The translations under genes and the position numbers were made by a program. A stretch of DNA of 64,000 nt from NCBI GenBank assembly GCA_007844125.1, contig CM017573.1, positions 12,389,987-12,453,986 on the forward strand. The letters are read 5' to 3'. Source of the DNA: Sinonovacula constricta (taxonomy: Eukaryota; Mollusca; Bivalvia; Cardiida; Solecurtidae). Of this stretch, positions 24,144-35,001 are shown piece by piece; positions within the stretch are counted from its first letter, which is position 1; each line of letters opens with the position of its first letter. The notes beneath the pieces were generated by a model, which had not been told where the DNA came from, searched no databases, and was given only the letters and a program-made list of their open reading frames with translations.

Positions 24144-24434
24144 AACCGGCCGCAATAGCTCAGGTGGTAGAGCGTCGGCTTGCGGATCGGGAGGTCGTGG
24201 GTTCGAACCCCGGCCGGGTCAAACCAAAGACTTTAAAGTTGGTAGTAGTGGCTTCCCTCCTAACGCTCGGGGCTAAGGGGACAGCATTACGCCTGACTCG
24301 TCGGTGTCAGTATAATGGACCGGCCGGGTTCAGTCCCTGGGCACCTCATAAGTGCCCCTGTGCTATAATGATAGAAATGTCGCTGCGCAGTATCGGCAAA
24401 AATGCCGGCTAATCCCAATCCCAATCCCAATCCC
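24144..24434 (+). mobile_element. tRNA-derived SINE, copy 2
   Basis: A plus-strand SINE of about 291 bp, the same family as 11008-11288. The internal promoter A box (TAGCTCAGGTGG, 24156-24167) and B box (GGTTCGAACCC, 24200-24210) are intact, so RNA polymerase III transcription is plausible. The body is followed by a tail of about four AATCCC units. Exact 13-bp target duplications bound it. The tail differs from copy 1 (ATTCC-rich), which suggests that the tail is added or remodelled at each insertion. Confidence 0.95.
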
Positions 24435-24447
24435 TAATTCTGATTTA
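24435..24447. repeat. Target-site duplication of SINE copy 2, right
   Basis: TAATTCTGATTTA, an exact match to 24131-24143. Confidence 0.9.
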
Positions 24448-24524
24448 TATGGACTTACATTCAGAAACAAAAACCATAACTGATACATTTATCCTATCTC
24501 CTGGTTGTTATTATAAGAAACTGA

Positions 24525-24745
24525 CTAGTTCCTGTGAGTATTGCAACATATATCAAACAATAAAAAAGCACAAGACACTGGTATTCACATACCAGTCAAA
24601 TGTTTGGGTGACAACACACCTGTTACGAGATCTTATTTTATACAAAACTCAACAGTTACCGCCTTGAAACTGGGCTGCTTAAACCAGCTGTAGAGAGCTC
24701 TAAATTTAGACTTCCTGGGGGCTTTCTTAAATGCAAGCAATAAAA
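24525..24745 (-). repeat. R1 dispersed repeat, copy e
   Basis: A minus-orientation R1 copy that includes the distal end: GAGTATTGCAACATATATC, GGTATTCACATACCAGTCAAA, CAACAGTTACCGCCTTGAAAC, TGGGCTGCTTAAACCAGC, AGAGAGCTCTAAA and ACTTCCTGGGGGCTTTC. The central palindrome segment is deleted. Confidence 0.75.
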
Positions 24746-24849
24746 CAGTAAATAAAGCAATAAATAATTAAATCTTAAGACTTTTTAATTTGGGAGATAT
24801 GTATTATATTAGTTATGGTGTGTATGCCTATTTATGAAACTGTACATAC

Positions 24850-25190
24850 AGACTTGGACACAAGTGAAAACTTCTTTATCAAGCAAAACGTCAGAGTTTG
24901 GACATGTATTCAAATGGATCGGTTTTCTTTACACTGCTTAAATTTGAGAAAAACATCAGGAGGTGCGAAGTTAGAGTTCTGTAAAACAAGTTTAAGCACC
25001 CAAGTCGGTCCATAGTGCCGACTGGCCGTTCCAAAGCAATAACTGCCGGGTTTGCTCTTTTTGTCAAATGACTCATCACAGACTTGTTTTTACTTTATCA
25101 TTTGGCTTGCATGTGAATTCCGTTGTCATTTTCAAACTTCTGTATATGCTGCAATGACTTTGTCATATATAGTCTTATTGATTACGTGAT
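24850..25190 (+). repeat. R1 dispersed repeat, copy g (well preserved)
   Basis: A plus-orientation R1 copy, one of the best preserved. It reads ATGGATCGGTTTTCTTTACA, TTTGAGAAAAACATCAGGAGG, TTAGAGTTCTGTAAAAC and TTTAAGCACCC. The central inverted repeat follows: AGTCGG at 25003-25008 and CCGACT at 25018-25023 with a 9-base loop. After it come GGCCGTTCCAAAG, GGGTTTGCTC, AAATGACTCATCACAGACTTG and GCTTGCATGTGAAT. It lies about 100 bp from copy e in inverted orientation. Confidence 0.85.
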
Positions 25191-25984
25191 TCCCTTTAGT
25201 AACAGCATTCAGCAAGTTACCGATATTTACAAAGCATAATCAAGACATACGAATGAAATATTGCCCCTTCCGTGGTCCTCCTTCTTATGACGAATTGTTG
25301 AATAGTGATGACACTATAAATGGTACGTATTGATGAAGAAAACCATATTGCGGATTTGTTTAACAATAATATCAGTGCAACAGCTTTCAAATAAATGATA
25401 AGAAGAATAATTATGAAAAGTCTTATATACTAATTGCGAGTGGCCTGAAACCATATTAACACACATTTTATTTTAAAGTTTGTTATTTATACATCGAGAC
25501 TAAACAGCGTACTTAACAATCGCTAGTTTACGGCATTTAAAAATAAATGAGATTTGTATGGTTTATTAATTTTATATGACAAAATGTGAAATCCAGTTTA
25601 TACACAATACTATTAACTAGTGAGCTAGGATTTTTTCAATCTGAATGGCTCAACCAGAGTACGTGACTGCTTCTGGTTTCTCGTTGAAATGCAGTTTCTA
25701 TATTATCATTAATAATCATGACCGGACTTCTTTTTTGATGTTGCTATTAAATCACGAATAATTGTGTACACGAATGATAATACGGGGAAAGGAAATTCAG
25801 TCATTCAAAATGTGGGAATAGTTACTTATTTGTTTTTACACTGCAAGTTAATGTTAGTGAGTTTAAGAAACAAGCTAACTAAATTGCATACATGATCACA
25901 ATTTTAATCTATTTTTCACATTATAATCCAGACACTGTTTTCTCAACCACAAAGTAGAGAAGCAGTGTATTCGCACATATAACA
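25191..25984. other. Anonymous AT-rich DNA
   Basis: No supportable feature is seen. Confidence 0.4.
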
Positions 25985-25989
25985 GTCCA

Positions 25990-26250
25990 CCTATACATTA
26001 CTGAAAATCATGAAATTGACAGAGTGGAAATGGAAATGAAACGTTTTTCGTTTCCTGTTGAAACGGAAACGGAACGGAGTGGAAATGGAAATGCAACGGA
26101 GCGCTAAAAACGCTTGAAACGGTGTAAACGGTATAAACGCTATAACCGGAGCGCTTGGAACGCTAGAAACGGTAGAAACGGAAAAATCGGAATGCTCGTA
26201 ACGGTAGAGTTATTTTCACTACCGCTTCAACCGTTTCTAGGTCACCCGAT
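25990..26250 (+). repeat. GAAACGG-type array with a 23-bp flank motif, copy 1
   Basis: About 170 bp of imperfect GGAAACGGA and AACGCTxGAAACGG units (26020-26190) are preceded by TACTGAAAATCATGAAATTG at 25999-26018. The same flank, in inverse orientation, borders the array at 29835-30025. Confidence 0.8.
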
Positions 26251-27119
26251 TATTTATAGTAACATTTCAACCGTTTCTTGGCACGAAATAAATTTAAACG
26301 AACACAATAACTGGCTTCAATTTATCAACACAAACGCGCTTTAATATGTACTCTGCAGAAAGAAATAACATAAATTATTATCAAAAAATCGTATTTATCA
26401 AACTTGTACATTACAGTTCCGAAACTGCACGAGTTGTCCAAGTCATCGTGTACCGTTAAAACAGAAACTGCACTAAAAATCACTCCGCACGATAAAACAC
26501 GCAATTTAACTATAATATTGCGTTTCTGTCGAAACTGATGTTATAATTAATTCCAATGAATAGCTTAACATCCGCCTTGGATCGACATTCTTAGTCTTCA
26601 TTGTTTGGCATATGAAGATAGTGTGTACACAGCTGTCATTACACGTATGCGCGCGCAATGTCGCAGCATTTCCCGAGTTTGAATTTTCGCTAATTACTTT
26701 GTAGCTGCATGGTCCGTTCCCGGATCAACTACGCCAATCATTTTTGTGTGAACATACTTGCTTAAAGTATTTTTCATTTACAAAGAATGCATTGCGTGGT
26801 ACAAAATAAAGTTACTTAATGAAATTAAACCTCAACCAAAAGAAGGTAACACATCTCATATAACACAAAAAAAAAACATAAAACAACTACACATAAAACA
26901 AACAAACAATGCTATGTATTATTGCAAGGTGTGACCCAATCAAGAACCAATAACATCCTCCCCGGCACTCAGAGCCAATGACAAGTATGATCCTAAAGTT
27001 CAACGTCTGAATAACCATATATTGCCAAATAGTGCACGTATACAATCATCGATTGACAGTTAAATGAAACAACCGTGATAAAAACTTACATCACGATAAA
27101 TATTAAAGACATAATAATC
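26251..27119. other. Anonymous AT-rich DNA
   Basis: No supportable feature is seen. Confidence 0.4.
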
Positions 27120-27380
27120 ATTACCGCCATTAAATTCACCTGATCACACATGATCATCACCAGGATCCCATATTACTTATATAATCACCACTAATCATCA
27201 TCAAAAGCAGCATCACCGGCATCACGATCTACATCATAATCGTCATGAGCATCAGCATCACCGTAACCGTTATTACCATTTACATTATAATCATAAACAG
27301 CATCGGTATCACCGTCATCATTATCAGCAGAAGCAGCAGTAGCAGCAGCAGCACCGTCATTTGCATCATCATTACTTTAG
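27120..27380. repeat. Degenerate CAT/CAG-rich simple repeat
   Basis: About 260 bp of interrupted CAT, CAC and CAG triplets, including an AGCAGCAG run at about 27328-27350. Confidence 0.8.
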
Positions 27381-29239
27381 TTACAGGGGTATGGATATGT
27401 ATTTTATTTTATCTTGCCTCTTTGTCAAGCAAAGTTTCTTCTGCTTCTAATCTTAATTGTTATATATCTTATAATGAACAATGTTGTAAATTTGGACAAT
27501 AGTATCAAAATTCCTATTTCTAAATGCATAGTTCCCATAATGCGCTGTTACATATATAGGATTAATCGGAATTCGTGGACCGCGATTAAGAATCTGCATA
27601 CAACTTTTGACTTTACTTGACTTGCAACTATTTGAATGAGGCCTGGCTACGGTTCATTTTCCCATTCATGTCTTGAATGTTCTATGCCAAAATGTGGTCT
27701 AATGAGGGCCCTACTGGGTACTTATTTTTTGTACCCATTTAAAGATAGAAATATATTAATTTAAAATATATCGTTTTGTAAATTGATATTATGTTTCTCC
27801 ATGCGCGTGGGTAGGGTTCATGCCATCATAAAGTTCTACTCTAATTGAATCCCTAATTTTAAGACATGAGCGGACACCCCAACTAATTAAGCTAATTGGC
27901 AGTTTTATGACACCTTGTTTGTCTAGTGGACAGGAAGTGTGACCGTGTTTTGGCGTCTTTTCCACTTCGCAAGAACACATACATCCTCTATGCAGCTGTG
28001 TTTGAAAATGTCACCTTATGGCAGTCGCGTGGTTTATGACCTTCACCTTTTAAAGAGCAATATGCATTGACTTACGCGAGGACAACAAAAAGGACAAAAC
28101 ACTAAGGTGCACGATATCTTTTTTGGCTCATAAAAGGACCTAACGCTATATTTAGTAGTACCCACAATGGTGCACCCTTTCCCCACCCACTATTTTTTAG
28201 TTTAAGAGGAGGAAACGTGGATGTGGGGATTGGGAATTTCTTATAGTAAATACTACATTAATTGTCGTGTTTTTGTAAATAATGTTATCAAGAGAAGACA
28301 CATCAAGGAACACAGTCTAATGTATATTTTCATCTCGTGTTTATTGCAAATGTATTATTTCAATGGCTCGCCTATTCTTTTGTAGTTAATCCATACTTTA
28401 AATATAAATAATACCTTTATAAAAGTGTTTATGATCATTCAAAGGACTAAAACGTTTTTGTAAGGACATTTATATAAGTAAAAACATGCGCAGTCTGAAA
28501 TATTACTACATAGTACAGTTTCCTCCCTCCACTATCATTCCTTTAGAACTTTTATTTATGCCGCGAAGGTAAATCGTCAATAACGTTGCATATTTTTTCA
28601 TAGCACACGCCGTTCACGCGTACTTACCATTTTCAATCCCTAAGCAGTACCCAGCGTTCACACCCTCTCTCTCTTCTAAATGGCAGCTTGAAGACAATTA
28701 TCGATCGATATCATGTTGCACAGTATTGAGAGAAATAATAGGTCGGTCAATTTGAAACAAAAAAAATCTTTTCGGCGACTTCAAATGATAGTGACCGGCG
28801 ATTGTTTCCCAGAATATTCTTTGATGTTGCAGTGTTAGCCAGAGAGCCCTCCTCTCCAGAAAGAAATTACACCGCATCTAATGATTTATTTGTTCACCGC
28901 ATTTATTTGTTACAACCTTGGAGAAATTAAAATCACATTGATATAATTAGCGACTTCATGTTATAAGTGCGTGAACAATATTGTTAACAGTCGTTTATTG
29001 GCGCTAATATGTGCAAACCGAAAACACAACAACACACACTTGTTTCTAAGAAAGTTGTTTGTTCTATGAGACTTTATGTATGTGCCTGTTTTCGACAAAA
29101 CAACATGTTCATGTTTATATGAGATAATCATTTTTACCATGAAATGTGACTGTAGTGAGTAATACTTATCTAAAATTATTGGATATTACACGTTACTATC
29201 AGCGAGACGTTAAATCTAAAGTCCGCCATATAACAAATA
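27381..29239. other. Anonymous DNA, 1.9 kb
   Basis: No gene, RNA or repeat could be supported. Confidence 0.35.
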
Positions 29240-29400
29240 TCGGAAAGGGGCAAACATTCGCCTTTTTATTTTGGCAGTGGGGATGGGGGTAAACGCTGGG
29301 CCTTTTTATTTGAAGGACCTTTTTATTTGAAGGGGAGAGGGGGTGGCAAACGTCCGGTCTGCACTTATAGGGGCGGGGGGGCAAACGTCCGGGGGCAAGT
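29240..29400. repeat. G-rich degenerate repeat
   Basis: GGGGCAAACATTCG, GGGGGTAAACGCTGGG, GGTGGCAAACGTCCGG and GGGGGCAAACGTCCGG recur at irregular spacing, separated by CCTTTTTATTT segments. The G tracts (up to seven) could form quadruplexes. Confidence 0.7.
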
Positions 29401-29829
29401 TTAAAAAAAATGTGTGTGATATCGTCTTATTTTAAGGTCGGATCACCATTACGCTTTTTTTGCGGATTTACACGTCACAGAGAAGTAACTTTTTAGGATA
29501 CTGGGTGTGTGTGGACCATATTTGAAAGTTATTTCTTGTTTGTTTATTCCGGGATATGACGTCTGGCGAAGACAAGTAGGTAGGCATCTTCTCAATACTG
29601 CACTCCCCGAATTTTGAGGATTATTTGCAGGTGCTGGTTGTTAAGGGTATTTTTTGTCTGCAATTTCCCTCCGGGTGACTGACACTGAATATCCTCGTCG
29701 CAAACAATCTACTGCCGATTCCTTTATATGTGATGGAAGACTTTTGCCTCTCCCTAGAATGTTAACTTCTTTCGTCATTTTGCAAACACACCGGAAATAC
29801 TTTACCTTTAGAAATTTATTAAACGAAAT
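29401..29829. other. Anonymous DNA
   Basis: The open frame at 29654-29869 has no recognisable motif and is not called. Confidence 0.4.
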
Positions 29830-30065
29830 TTTTAGTCAAAATCGGAACGGAGCGAAACGGAACGCTTGAAACGGTAGAAACGGAAGAAACGATAGAAACG
29901 CTGGAAGCGTTTGAAATGCAGCGCTGGAAGCGAATAAAACGAAACGGAAACGCAACGGAAGCGGAATGGAAACGGAGCGGCAAACGCTTCCAACTGAAAT
30001 GGAAACGAAACGGAGTGGAAACGGGAAAATTGTCAATTTCGTGATTTTCAGTACTGTAACTCATG
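29830..30065 (-). repeat. GAAACGG-type array with a 23-bp flank motif, copy 2
   Basis: About 190 bp of GAAACGG, GGAAGAAACG and GGAAACGGAG units (29840-30025) are followed by TGTCAATTTCGTGATTTTCA, which is the reverse complement of the flank at copy 1 with one mismatch. The purine-rich strand is the plus strand in both copies although the flank is inverted. Confidence 0.8.
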
Positions 30066-30389
30066 CAGATCAAGTACATTTGTATAATCCCGACCTTAAC
30101 TATAATAGAACTAGAGTAGCATGACTGCTTATCGAGGAGATGTACACAATGTGAATAATGTTCCTATTAAGTACTAAACGTCTACCAAAACATTAAAAAC
30201 ATAGACTTTTACAATACACATATTGCTGCTTTAACTATACAATATTGTCTTTCGCGATATGGGAAATTTGCATAATCCCACCCATAACCACCAGTAGACA
30301 ACACAAGGAACCGACACGAAGTTGTTAAATACACATTACAATCGGGTCATTTCGTACCTGTCGGTAGTTGAAAAGACTCTGTGATTTTT
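30066..30389. other. Anonymous DNA
   Basis: No supportable feature is seen. Confidence 0.4.
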
Positions 30390-31080
30390 TAAATGTTGGT
30401 GTATGTTGCATTACTCATAGGACTTTGCCATACATTCTTATTGATGATCAAAACAATGTTACTTGTGCAGTGTGGCGGTTGTAGAACATCTCCCTTTGCA
30501 TGTTATATATGTTGTTATTTAATTCATTCTGTAAGGATTGTTACGTGTATTTCCTTGTATGGACATTGCTTCCTCAATTCCATCGTCACAGGAAGAGGAA
30601 GATACAACCATTTACTCTTCTCTGTTCATTTGTTTTCTTTATTCAAAAAGTAAATTTCATTCAGAATCAACAATGTTTTTGTGTGTAATTCTTCTAATCG
30701 AAATAATACCACTCTCTCTTTTAAACAATATGTGGACACTATTTATCAACGACGTCACTACTTTCCTCATAAGTTATCAAAGAAACCGTCAGCGCTTGTA
30801 CATTCCTTATTCATATAGATCGGTTTTCTTTTCATTGCCTGCATTTGCGAAACTCATCAGGAAGTGTGAGGATAAAGCTCTGTAAAACCCTCATGCCGAC
30901 TGGCCGTTCCAAGCCGGTTACTTTTGGTTTGCTATTTTTGTTAAATAACTCGTCACAGGTTTGTTCTTACTTTTACATTTTACTAGCATGTGAATACCTT
31001 TGCACTGTGCCTTTCAAAATGTTGTTATATGTTGCAATAGTCATACGAATTTGTCGTATATTTTTATTCATAGTTTGAAA
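30390..31080 (+). repeat. R1 dispersed repeat, copy h (long, possibly tandem)
   Basis: A plus-orientation R1 copy with a long left part. It holds TATGTGGACACTATTTATCA, TCAAAGAAACCGTCAGCGC, AGATCGGTTTTCTTTTCATT, AAAGCTCTGTAAAACC, TGCCGACTGGCCGTTCC, AAATAACTCGTCACAGGTTTG and TAGCATGTGAATACC. Its end (GTTATATGTTGCAATAGTCAT) resembles its start (GTGTATGTTGCATTACTCAT, 30400-30420). The block is therefore either two overlapping copies or an element with related termini. Confidence 0.75.
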
Positions 31081-31349
31081 ATCGGTATATATATTCGGCC
31101 TTAAATTCATGGAAATATAAAGCATGCGTTTTTCGTTAATATTGTCTTAGAAACACTTAGTAAATACAAAGGAAAAGGTTGTAATTATAAGGCTTTACTG
31201 TTAATTTTGTAAGACTTTTCCTAGTATGGAGCGTCTGTTGCCTAACATCTAAATTGACAATAACACTGTGTTTAGACAAATCCGATGTAAGAAAATTGTT
31301 TAACGCGCAAAATTTACATTTAATCCATAATTGATACTCTTCATACTTT
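31081..31349. other. Anonymous DNA
   Basis: No supportable feature is seen. Confidence 0.4.
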
Positions 31350-32525
31350 CTTACGTGTGTATGTGCATACTGTCTGTAATGTGCATAATGTGTCTGACGT
31401 ACGTGATGTGTATATAATGAGTGTAGTGTGAGTAACGTGTGTAATGTGTGAAATGTATTCACTATGTGCAATATGCATAATGTGTTGTATGAATTTGATA
31501 TGTGCATTGTGTTTATACTGTGTGTAACGTATGTTACGTGTGAATTGTGCGTACAACGTGTGTATTGTGTGTACGTGTGCATAATGTATTCAGTTTGTAT
31601 AATGTGTGTAATGTGTGCAGTGCATATACTGTGTGTATTGAGTGTCACTTATGTACTGTGGGTAATATGTGTGTAACGTGTGTAAAGTGTGTAAGGTGTT
31701 TAACAAGTATAATGTGTGTAACGTGTGTAGTGCGTATAATATGGGTTTTACGTATAACGTGCGTAATACAAGTAATGCATGTAATGTGTTCAATGTGTTT
31801 AACAAGTGTACTGTATGCAACACGTGCCGTGTGTGCTGTATGTAGAATGTATGATGTGTGCAGCGTCTGTAATATGTGCACTGTGTATAATGTCTATAAC
31901 GTGTGTTATGTATGTTACGAGTGTAATGTTTGTAACGTTTGTAATGTGTGTACCGTGTGTCACGTATGTAATAAGTGCAATATGTGTAACATGTCGATTG
32001 TTTCCAATATATGTAGATTCTGTAATGTGTTTAACGTGTGTAACTTTTGTAGCAAGTGTAATGTGTTTAACGTGTGTATTATATGTGACCTGTGTAATTC
32101 GTTTTATTTGTGTAAGTTGTATAATGTGTGTAACACGTTTAATATGTATACATTTTTAACGCATTTACTGTGTATACTATTACTTAAGTGTGCAAATTGT
32201 GCAATTTGTTTATTGTAAGTAACTTGCGTAAAATATGTGTAACGTGGGTAATGTGCATAACATGTGTAATAAGTTGAATGGCTGTAATTAGTGTTACATG
32301 TGTAATGTGTTTATTGTGTGTAATGTATACACTTTTGCTGTGTAACATGCGTAATATTTATAATGTGTATTATGTGTGTAATGTGTATGATATTTGTAAC
32401 ATACACAACGTGTGCACTGTGTCTCAAAGGTTTAAGGTCTTTAATATGCGTAATCTGTTTAACGTGTATAAGTTGTGAAAGTGTGTAATGTGTGTAATTG
32501 TGTAGCAAGTGTAATGTGTCTAGTG
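31350..32525 (+). repeat. 9-bp-unit minisatellite, about 130 units
   Basis: About 1.18 kb is built from a degenerate 9-bp unit close to TGTGTAAYG (TGTGTAATG, TGTGTAACG and TGTTTAACA alternate). Because 9 is a multiple of 3, frames stay open for long distances. The longest, 31547-32218, would give Cys-Asn-Val-type tripeptides. No start context or host domain supports translation. Confidence 0.92.
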
Positions 32526-33108
32526 TCTATTTTACTTTGTCTTTTTGTCTTAAAAGAAGATGATAGCAATAAAGTATGCCTTAGTTGATTTATACCCAGA
32601 GCCCTTCTTAGACGTAAATGTATCAAACATTTATTATCATTGTACATATCGTCTAATTAACAGCTTTATATGTTAACAACTTTTAATTGTATTTTTCTAT
32701 AAGCAATTTCCTTTCAAGTTTGACATAAGTCTTCCAAAATCTCCTACAATTTTATGCAAAAAGGATGGGATGTAACCATTGTCCGTATTGTCGTATAGAC
32801 CGAACATGTGTTAATATATCCTACTCGGTTAAAGAATGTATTGATGAGATGTTTAGTATGTCAGTTCTCGGTGTATTTCTTTCAGAAACGAGGACAATAC
32901 CCTTGCATAATAATCTTAACAGCCTCTATTCTGCTTCAACCGCTACACTAAAGAGTAATTCATTGTACGGAGGAATTTACGTGTCATCGTGAAGTCGTAG
33001 ATTCTGTGTTTTGTAGGAAGCAGATGCACATCAGAAGATATAAACTATATCTATAGGTATTATTGGTACACTCACATTATATGTTCATAGTATGTCCAAC
33101 GTACTTAC
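32526..33108. other. Anonymous DNA
   Basis: A 75-codon plus-strand frame at 32765-32992, with a CxxC near its start, has no recognisable motif and is not called. Confidence 0.4.
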
Positions 33109-33197
33109 CAAGGATCTATAACCTAACTGTGTAGCATGGGTAAGGAATTCAATAACAATGCCCTCATCGATGTGAAGCCTTTCTGTGTCATATATAT
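33109..33197 (-). CDS. Candidate internal exon, unknown protein
   Basis: This 89-bp minus-strand exon sits between a good acceptor (CCCTTTATTTACAG just above 33197) and a near-consensus donor (CCTTG|GTAAGTAC just below 33109). It starts with two bases of a split codon (phase 1) and ends on a whole codon. It encodes IYDTERLHIDEGIVIEFLTH followed by ATQLGYRSL, an acidic, helix-like stretch with protein-like composition. No family is recognised. It may belong to the same minus-strand gene as nearby candidate exons, but the phases do not chain directly. Confidence 0.42.
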
Positions 33198-33839
33198 CTG
33201 TAAATAAAGGGATATATGGACAAAGGTCCAGGAGACTGTCCATGAAAATGTTAACGATATTTAAATAACTATGAAAATGACATTTTTTACAATTGAGATT
33301 CTTAAAAATACTTCTTTTCTGATGGTAGGCTAGCATCATCCTAGCTGTACGTTACTTTAATACAGTCATTAAAATGCAGATTTATGACGATAACATTGTT
33401 AACGACGCTTTTGTTAACAATATATCACTGTATGAAGAGGTTTTCGAGGTAAATGCACAGTTGATCTCGTGATTATAACCCGGAAAATAAAAATAAATGG
33501 ATAAACGGATAAATATTGACATACGCATTCCTGTGTGCATGCTTATATGCTGTTTTTATTGACGAATTTAATTTCTGAAAATTTTTAACAAAATGTTTAC
33601 GAAAGTATAATTAAATAAAAACAAGGTATAAAATATCAACTAATGTGTCGTGTGGCGAATGTTATATTAACATTTTGTTGCAGTTTATAAGTACTTATTT
33701 ATACTTATTATACGGACATTTTCCTTGCCAGTAAATTGCTTTACCGCTAACCAGCTAGCCTGCTGTTTATGCCATATAACTTACAAACTGGAAAATACTA
33801 CTAAGTATACATCAGTTAAGAGTTAAAGTTTCAGCTCGA
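33198..33839. other. Anonymous AT-rich DNA
   Basis: No supportable feature is seen. It is probably intronic if the exon at 33109-33197 is real. Confidence 0.35.
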
Positions 33840-33879
33840 TATCCTGAAATCGGCACTATATTCACCTCGAAAAATCAAG

Positions 33880-34225
33880 ATTAGAGAAAGTATCGTGCTG
33901 GCACATTTGGCATTACAATCAGATTCAAATTTCTTCGATACAAAGTTTGAATGTCGTGCTAGCACATGTTTAGGCATGGCATTCACTCGGGCTGGTGCAA
34001 CATTAAGCATGACATTCAGCTCTCGACATTCAAGTGCGAATGTCGTGCTAGCACAACATTTGCTCGATTTTACAACACTAATTTTAAACGTCGTTCTTGT
34101 GTAACAATCGACAAGATATTTAGCTCAACATTCAATGTCATTAACTTTAAATGTCTTGCGGATACACACAGAATTACACATGTCATTCAGCACGATATTC
34201 GAATACTCTAAGTGTGAATGTCATG
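33880..34225. repeat. Degenerate repeat with GTGCTAGCAC palindrome cores
   Basis: GAATGTCGTGCTAGCACA occurs at about 33950 and 34038, with a decayed form at 33890 (TATCGTGCTGGCACA) and further decayed relatives to 34222. GTGCTAGCAC is a perfect 10-bp palindrome. GACATTC, the reverse complement of the GAATGTC part, also recurs between units. Confidence 0.7.
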
Positions 34226-34816
34226 GTTTCATCTGACCTGGTTCTTTGTTCTTACTAAACTGTAATATGTTTTTTTATCATATCCAGCTTGACAATATGA
34301 TGCATCGAGATCGAAGCATATTTTCATTCAAACAAATAGGGAGCACGGCCATATATAACATAGTATATATTTGTTTTATTTATCTTAAGGGATTACCTAT
34401 TTGAATACACGTTTTTTCTGTAAAAGCCTGAACTTTCAGCATAGCCCAAAACCTAGTGACAGTTATGTTTGCGAACGAGGCTAGTAAGCCACGTAACAAC
34501 TATTTATAGTTAATTGTAAGCAATGAGATGTATTTTGCCTTATGTGCTTAAGTATACGTTACATAACATTTACAACACATCTTTTAAATAAGTGTTACTT
34601 GGATTTATGTTAAATGTCTTTTTTTTAAAGAAAGGAGAAAACCAGAATACGTACAGTTGACAGGTAATCGGCGCGCTGTAAATAAACAAAATAAACTATA
34701 CTAGCAATATGAATATTCCATTTAAAATATATTCTTTACAATAAATTACAAGTATTCAAGATAGGTCCTTTCGTATACAAGACATGGCATTATTTAAAAA
34801 AATGTACTTTTATACT
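34226..34816. other. Anonymous AT-rich DNA
   Basis: No supportable feature is seen. Confidence 0.4.
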
Positions 34817-35001
34817 TCTTTACTCATGATACTGAACGATTCCACCTATTAAGGGATTCTGTGTGTTTTTCAAACCACCACGATACTTTGGTTTATGTTG
34901 AACAGGCTTAGCAATGAAAGATGGATGCCATACATACGAGTATTCGACATGACCCCTATGTATATTGATGATCTCGACAATAAAATACCCCGCAATGCAA
35001 C
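34817..35001 (-). CDS. Candidate terminal exon, unknown protein
   Basis: On the minus strand an acceptor (CGCCATTATTTCAG) lies just above 35001. The frame is open from there to a TAA at about 34817-34819. The peptide begins GCIAGYFIVEIINIHRG, contains EYSYVWHPSF and KPKYRGGLKN, and ends GGIVQYHE. It has aromatic-rich, globular-looking composition, unlike the surrounding DNA. No clear donor or polyadenylation signal was found, so this would be a last exon if real. The frame also stays open upstream of the acceptor to 35095. The family is not recognised. Confidence 0.33.

Noticed and set aside
24148..24218. Functional tRNA gene
   Set aside because: The D and T arms and boxes are good but the anticodon stem does not pair, and the sequence continues into a SINE body with target duplications.
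31547..32218. 223-codon Cys-rich protein
   Set aside because: It lies wholly within the 9-bp minisatellite. The period keeps frames open on both strands and there is no supporting context.
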